A stretch of DNA of 64,000 nucleotides, from contig JACPGE010000056.1 of the NCBI GenBank assembly GCA_016182605.1, positions 189,670 through 253,669 on the forward strand, given 5' to 3'. Under the pieces are notes generated by a model. The model saw only the letters and a program-made list of their open reading frames with translations, made no database searches and was not told the origin of the DNA. Positions 60,001 to 64,000 of this stretch are shown piece by piece. Position 1 is the stretch's first letter. Every line of letters begins with the position of its first letter. The translations under genes and the position numbers were made by a program. The DNA comes from Candidatus Hydrogenedentota bacterium. Its GTDB lineage: Bacteria; Hydrogenedentota; Hydrogenedentia; Hydrogenedentales; JAEUWI01.

Positions 60001-61122
60001 CTACACGGTTTGAGCGGCTGCAGCACCCGCGAGCCGGAGCATGATTTCGAGTCCCGCGCGCAGGGTCTCGTCGCTGGACGCAAAGGAGATCCGCACGTGG
60101 GTCTTGCGGTGGCTGAAGACGGAGCCGGGAATGATGAGCAGGTTTTTCTCAATGGCGGCCCGCACAAAGGCATCGCCGTCGCCCTGCGGCGTTTCCGGAA
60201 AAATGTAGAAGGCGCCGCCGGGTCTGGTCACCTGGAAAATCCCCGACAGGCCCGCATACATCAGGTCGCGTTTCTTCCGGTAGGCATCCACCTTCGCCGT
60301 CATGTCTTGCTTGAGCGCGGTGACGGCCGCGTGCTGCGCGAAGGAGGGTGCGCACACAAAGGTGTATTGTTGCAGGGTGTTCATGGCCTGGATGACCTCT
60401 TCGGGCCCGGCCGCGAAGCCGATGCGCCAGCCGGTCATGGCCGCATTCTTCGAGAGGCCATTGAGGAGGATCACGTTGTCGTAGTAGCGGGTGATGGAGG
60501 TGGGGGACTCATCGTACTGGAGCGATTCGTAGATCTCATCGCTGATCACCAGCAGATTGTGCTTGCGCGCCACCGCTGCCAGCGCTTCTTGCTCCGCGGC
60601 CCCGAGGGTCACGCCCGTGGGATTGGAGGGAGAATTGAGAATCAACAGCTTCGTGCGCGGCGTTATGGCCGCTTCCAGCAATTCCGGGGTCAGCTTGAAA
60701 TGGGGGTAGGTGTCAATCGGCACGGGAACCCCGCCCAACAGATTGACCAGGTGCGGATACATGACGAAATAAGGGTCCGCAAAGAGAACTTCATCGCCCG
60801 GATCCACGGTGGCCATCAGGGTGAGAAAAAGACCGCCGGATACGCCTGAAGTGATCATGACGTTCTTCAGCTCGACACCGAATTTATCATGATAGTAGGC
60901 GCCCACGGCTTCGCGCAGCGGCTCGATGCCCCAGGTCTGCGTGTAGCCATTCTGTCCGCTTCGAATGGCCTCGATCGCCGTCTCTTTAACCAGCAAATCC
61001 ACGTCGTAATCGGGCTGTCCGATACTGAGATTGACCGGGTTTTTGAGTTTGGCGGCCAGCGCGAAAATCTTCCGAATGCCACTGGCGTCTATCCGTTTCA
61101 TGCGTTCCGCGAGCAGGGTCAT
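60001..61122 (-). CDS. PLP-dependent aminotransferase, class I/II
   Basis: A 373-residue fold-type I aminotransferase. Motifs are NPVNLSIGQPDYDVD near the start, LLILNSPSNPTGVTLG, VISDEIYESLQYDE and the PLP-lysine block LNGLSKNAAMTGWRIGF (Lys in LSK). The substrate-binding Arg is in HVRISFASS. Members transfer amino groups between aspartate, alanine or aromatic amino acids and 2-oxo acids; which one is unclear. The ATG at 61122 has AGAGGAAG upstream; upstream in-frame sequence is unsupported. It is divergent from the methyltransferase gene. Confidence 0.9.
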   Translation of the reverse strand: MTLLAERMKRIDASGIRKIFALAAKLKNPVNLSIGQPDYDVDLLVKETAIEAIRSGQNGYTQTWGIEPLREAVGAYYHDKFGVELKNVMITSGVSGGLFLTLMATVDPGDEVLFADPYFVMYPHLVNLLGGVPVPIDTYPHFKLTPELLEAAITPRTKLLILNSPSNPTGVTLGAAEQEALAAVARKHNLLVISDEIYESLQYDESPTSITRYYDNVILLNGLSKNAAMTGWRIGFAAGPEEVIQAMNTLQQYTFVCAPSFAQHAAVTALKQDMTAKVDAYRKKRDLMYAGLSGIFQVTRPGGAFYIFPETPQGDGDAFVRAAIEKNLLIIPGSVFSHRKTHVRISFASSDETLRAGLEIMLRLAGAAAAQTV

Positions 61123-61171
61123 GATGCTTCCTCTTTGGTCATTCTTTCCGATCCAACTAAGTACACGGCGC

Positions 61172-61201
61172 ATTGTATGTGGCACGCGTGGGGCGCTGCA
61201 A
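61172..61201 (-). promoter_or_regulatory. sigma-70-type promoter of the aminotransferase gene
   Basis: On the minus strand: TTGCAG (61201-61196), 18-nt spacer, TACAAT (61177-61172), about 50 nt before the start. Confidence 0.45.
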
Positions 61202-61349
61202 CGCCCTTCGAAGCGCCTGACGGGGTCTGGCCGCAGGTTGTAAACGCTTTTCCACGTGTGGCAAAATACCCCGCGTAATTCAGGGGGCGGTACTTCAGGT
61301 CGCGTCGAGTGCCTGTTTCTTAAGTGAAAACTATCCGGGATTTCAAGCA

Positions 61350-61934
61350 TTGAGCACTATTAGCTTCATGAAAGAGGTCCTCCGCGCCAACAAGAGCACG
61401 GGGGCCATCGCGCCGAGCAGCAAGCAACTGGCCGATGTGGTCACGGAACTGGCCGAACTTTCTGAAGCGGATGTCATAGTGGAGTATGGACCGGGCACCG
61501 GTGTCTTTACGGAGGCCATCCTTCAAAAGAAACGGAAGGATGCATACTTCATTGCCCTGGAAGTGAACCCGGAGTTCGTGAAATACACGCGCAAACGCTG
61601 CCCAGGCGCTCTGGTCATCGAGGATTCCGCACAGAACGCACTGAAACACCTGCGTGCAGCAGGCTATGAGCACTGTGACGCGATCGTTTCGGGGTTGCCC
61701 TGGACCCGCTTCGACGACGCCCTGCAAGATGAAATCCTGGACGCGACGTTCGAAGTGCTCCGGCCGGGTGGACGCTTCGTGACCTTTGCCTATGCCACGA
61801 GCCCAATGGTGCCGTCCGGCAAGAAGTTCTTCAAAGGCAAGATCAAGAAGAAGTTTGGCAACGTGCGTCAGAGCAAGCCCATCTGGAAAAATTTCCCCCC
61901 CTGCGTCGTTTTTATCGCCCACAAACCCGAATAA
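61350..61934 (+). CDS. class I SAM-dependent methyltransferase (phospholipid N-methyltransferase-like)
   Basis: A 194-residue methyltransferase of the type that methylates phosphatidylethanolamine or similar. The family start is present as SFMKEVLRANKSTGAIAPSS. The SAM-binding glycine loop is VIVEYGPGTGVFTEAIL, and the catalytic region is CDAIVSGLPWTRF. The TTG at 61350 fits the family start; the ATG at 61368 is the alternative. It is divergent from the aminotransferase gene. Confidence 0.75.
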   Translation: MSTISFMKEVLRANKSTGAIAPSSKQLADVVTELAELSEADVIVEYGPGTGVFTEAILQKKRKDAYFIALEVNPEFVKYTRKRCPGALVIEDSAQNALKHLRAAGYEHCDAIVSGLPWTRFDDALQDEILDATFEVLRPGGRFVTFAYATSPMVPSGKKFFKGKIKKKFGNVRQSKPIWKNFPPCVVFIAHKPE

Positions 61935-61976
61935 GCGCACGCCAGCAGCCCTGGCCGCCTGCGAGGGAGTTCGACC

Positions 61977-62636
61977 GTGGATGCCTGGATCTTCTGGGGC
62001 GGCTGGGAAGGCCACGAACCCCGGGCCTGCGTGGAGCGCTTCATTCCCTTTCTCGAGAAAAACGGCTTCTCCGTGCAGCTTTTCGATGCCCTCGACACGC
62101 TGGCCACCCTCAGCGCAACTTCACGCCCTGCACTCCTGCTTCCCTGCTGGACCATGGGCCAACTGACCCAGGAAGAAGAGCAGGGCTTCCTGTCCGCAGT
62201 GCAGGCCGGGACAGGCATCGCAGGATGGCATGGCGGCATGTGCGACGCCTTTCGCGGCAACACCGGCTATCAGTTCATGACCGGGGGGCAGTTCGTGGCC
62301 CATCCCGGGGGAATCATCGACTATACCGTGTCGGTGACGGCGCCCGAAGACCCCATCGTGGCCGGGATCGCAAATTTCACGGTGCATTCCGAGCAATACT
62401 ATATGCACTTCGACCCTTCGAACGAGGTGCTGGCCACCACGCGATTCACCGGGATCGAATATCCCTGGACCGGCGGCGCCGTCATGCCCGTCGTCTGGAA
62501 ACGGCACTTCGGGGCGGGCCGCGTCTTCTATTCCGCGCTGGGGCATTGCGCCGCCGAATTTGACGTGATGGAAACCCGCACCATCATGGAGCGCGGCCTG
62601 CTGTGGGCCGCCGCAGGGGAGCACGCAACGGCATGA
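61977..62636 (+). CDS. ThuA-family protein
   Basis: A 219-residue ThuA-like protein of the class I glutamine-amidotransferase-like fold, found with sugar-oxidation genes. It shows IFWGGWEGHEPRACVE, then GFLSAVQAGTGIAGWHGGMC and FRGNTGYQFMTGGQFVAHPG, and the late VFYSALGHC. ThuA proteins act in trehalose or other sugar turnover. The GTG at 61977 has GAGGGAG 8 nt upstream. The stop overlaps the oxidoreductase start by 4 nt, so the two are coupled; together they fit a carbohydrate-oxidation step. Confidence 0.9.
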   Translation: MDAWIFWGGWEGHEPRACVERFIPFLEKNGFSVQLFDALDTLATLSATSRPALLLPCWTMGQLTQEEEQGFLSAVQAGTGIAGWHGGMCDAFRGNTGYQFMTGGQFVAHPGGIIDYTVSVTAPEDPIVAGIANFTVHSEQYYMHFDPSNEVLATTRFTGIEYPWTGGAVMPVVWKRHFGAGRVFYSALGHCAAEFDVMETRTIMERGLLWAAAGEHATA

Positions 62637-63751
62637 ACCTGCCCAAGTACACGCCTTTGAAGGCCGGCATTATTGGTTGCGGCAACATCTCGGACCGTTA
62701 CTTTCAGGCCGGCGCGCGCTTCCATGATTTTAGCGTGATCGCCTGCGCCGATTTGCAGGAAAGCCGCGCCAGAGAAAAGGCGTTGCAGTACCCGGGCGTC
62801 GTGGGGATGCCAGTCTCCCAGTTGCTCGACAGCAAGGCGATCGATCTGGCGATCAATCTCACGGTGCCCGGGGTCCATGCCGAGGTCGCGGCGATGGCGT
62901 TGGAAGCCGGCAAACATGTCTACGGAGAAAAACCCCTCGCCCTCAGAACAAGCGATGGGGCCGCGCTGCTCGCCCTGGCGGACAAACAGGGCCTGCGCGT
63001 TGGCTCCGCGCCGGACACCTTTCTGGGCGCGGGCATGCAAACCGCCCGCAAACTCATCGACGACGGCTGGATCGGGCGCCCCGTGGCGGCGACGGCCTTC
63101 ATGCAGTGCCATGGCCACGAACACTGGCATCCCGATCCGGAGTTCTATTACTTGCAGGGTGGGGGACCGCTCTTCGACATGGGCCCCTATTATCTCACGG
63201 CGCTGATCCACCTGCTGGGCCCGGTGAAACGCGTCTGCGGTCTCACCAGCCAGGCTTTCCCGGAACGCATCATCACCAGTGAAGCCAAGTATGGAACTGT
63301 AGTCCACGTGGAAGTGCCCACCCACGTGGCGGGTACGCTTGAGTTCGTCCAAGGCGCCATCGTCACGCTGGTGACCAGCTTTGACGTGTGGCGCCATTCG
63401 ATGCCGCATTTGGAAGTGCATGGCACCACCGGCTCCCTGCATCTGCCCGATCCCAACACCTTCGGCGGGGAACTCCTGCTCTCCCGCGCGGGGGGCGAGA
63501 CCTGGGAACACCTGCCTCATAGCCACGGCTATCCCACCGAAGCGCGGGGCATCGGCGTCGCCGATATGGCGGCCGCCATACAGCGCAAAGAGCCCCACCG
63601 CGCCAGCGGTGCGCTCGCGTACCACGTGCTCGAAATTATGGAGGCCCTGCACACCTCAGCGGACCAAGGGCAACACATTTCGATAAGAAGCTGCCCGCCG
63701 CGCCCCGATGCGCTGGACATGGACCTGCGCGACGGCTGCGTACGCACCTGA
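62633..63751 (+). CDS. Gfo/Idh/MocA family NAD(P)-dependent oxidoreductase
   Basis: A 372-residue sugar-type oxidoreductase. The Rossmann nucleotide motif is AGIIGCGNISDRYFQAG. The substrate-domain motifs are AGKHVYGEKPLAL (catalytic Lys in EKP) and GGGPLFDMGPYYLTALIHLLG (the family Asp and His/Tyr region). The ATG at 62633 overlaps the ThuA stop (ATGA). Gfo/Idh/MocA next to ThuA recurs in planctomycete-like genomes and suggests oxidation of sugars or polyols. The substrate is unknown. Confidence 0.92.
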   Translation: MNLPKYTPLKAGIIGCGNISDRYFQAGARFHDFSVIACADLQESRAREKALQYPGVVGMPVSQLLDSKAIDLAINLTVPGVHAEVAAMALEAGKHVYGEKPLALRTSDGAALLALADKQGLRVGSAPDTFLGAGMQTARKLIDDGWIGRPVAATAFMQCHGHEHWHPDPEFYYLQGGGPLFDMGPYYLTALIHLLGPVKRVCGLTSQAFPERIITSEAKYGTVVHVEVPTHVAGTLEFVQGAIVTLVTSFDVWRHSMPHLEVHGTTGSLHLPDPNTFGGELLLSRAGGETWEHLPHSHGYPTEARGIGVADMAAAIQRKEPHRASGALAYHVLEIMEALHTSADQGQHISIRSCPPRPDALDMDLRDGCVRT

Positions 63752-63897
63752 GCGAAGTGCAGGCCAAGTATCCTTGAACGGATACGCTCCGTAGTTCCTT
63801 ACCCGCCCGTTGAAACGGCCCTCGTTTCCAGATTCTGGTGTCGCAAACTTAGAACGTCTCTAAGTGGGGCATTTCATAAGTACGGTCACGTATTTTG

Positions 63898-64000
63898 TCA
63901 TGCCGCCTTCTGGTTCAGTTCGGGGGATGGATTGTGGTTGAGCTTTTGCAGGAGCCGGTCGAGATCTCGGCGCGTAAATCTCCACTCGAAGGGCGTGGCA
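63898..64000 (-). mobile_element. C-terminus of an IS630-like transposase (runs off the window)
   Basis: Minus-strand frame entering at the right edge and ending with TGA at 63898-63900. It gives 33 codons: ATPFEWRFTRRDLDRLL, then a Pro/Asn-rich end. Motifs of this type (P-F-x-W-x-F/Y-T-x-x-D-L) end many IS630-family transposases, but 33 codons are little evidence. No terminal inverted repeat can be tested because the other end is outside. Confidence 0.45.

Overview
The window reads as chromosomal DNA of a GC-rich, Gram-negative-like bacterium. Several genes are of kinds common in Planctomycetota, Verrucomicrobiota and candidate phyla such as Hydrogenedentota: a giant secreted dehydrogenase/HEAT/c-type-heme protein, a ThuA plus Gfo/Idh/MocA pair, and many secreted proteins. 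This placement is inference; there is no rRNA or other strong phylogenetic marker. I see no rRNA, tRNA, CRISPR array, prophage or origin.

Layout. 0-8 kb: sterol-desaturase-like hydroxylase (cut by the left edge), a secreted propeller protein, the heme protein, a DinB-like protein and serB. 8-10.2 kb: a gene-poor stretch with duplicated repeats and a decayed Hsp70 gene. 10.2-20 kb: secreted beta-helix protein, a GHKL ATPase, a GNAT/FemAB-like acyltransferase, leuS, an MNT-HEPN pair, a HEAT protein and a GNAT. 20.2-23.5 kb: a type IV pilin with a good sigma-54 promoter, then folK-panB-panC-panD (folate and pantothenate synthesis). 23.6-34.6 kb: a cluster with two CgeB-like glycosyltransferases of equal length, two large membrane proteins (one broken by an amber codon and a frameshift), two paralogous amidohydrolases and a secreted glycosidase-like protein; probably surface-glycan related. 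34.8-39 kb: tex, a DksA/TraR protein and lgt. 38.9-40.5 kb: a translationally coupled ECF sigma factor/anti-sigma/secreted protein operon. 40.5-41.4 kb: non-coding, with an inverted REP-like pair. 41.4-48 kb: polyprenyl synthase, secreted tandem alpha/beta hydrolase, nitroreductase, CaCA antiporter, thioredoxin-like protein and a frameshifted haloalkane-dehalogenase-like gene. 48.2-51.6 kb: sensor kinase and response regulator, divergent from a secreted EF-hand protein whose Gly/Pro/Arg/Asp-rich composition matches an insert in the kinase sensor region. 51.9-57.2 kb: a 1772-residue secreted penicillin-acylase-type protein with eight beta-rich repeats and an NTF2-like tail. 57.5-64 kb: a degenerate Clp-type AAA+ protein, DJ-1/PfpI protein, aminotransferase, SAM methyltransferase, ThuA, Gfo/Idh/MocA oxidoreductase and the end of an IS630-like transposase.

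Across the window, promoters often show an extended -10 of the form TGC-TANNNT. On three genes this element lies exactly 6 nt before the start codon with no Shine-Dalgarno, which predicts leaderless mRNAs. Two copies of an ungapped 141-bp intergenic repeat lie about 43 kb apart, each just beyond the 3' end of a minus-strand gene. The most unusual single genes are the acylase-repeat fusion, the Clp-like protein with damaged ATPase motifs, and the kinase/EF-hand pair.
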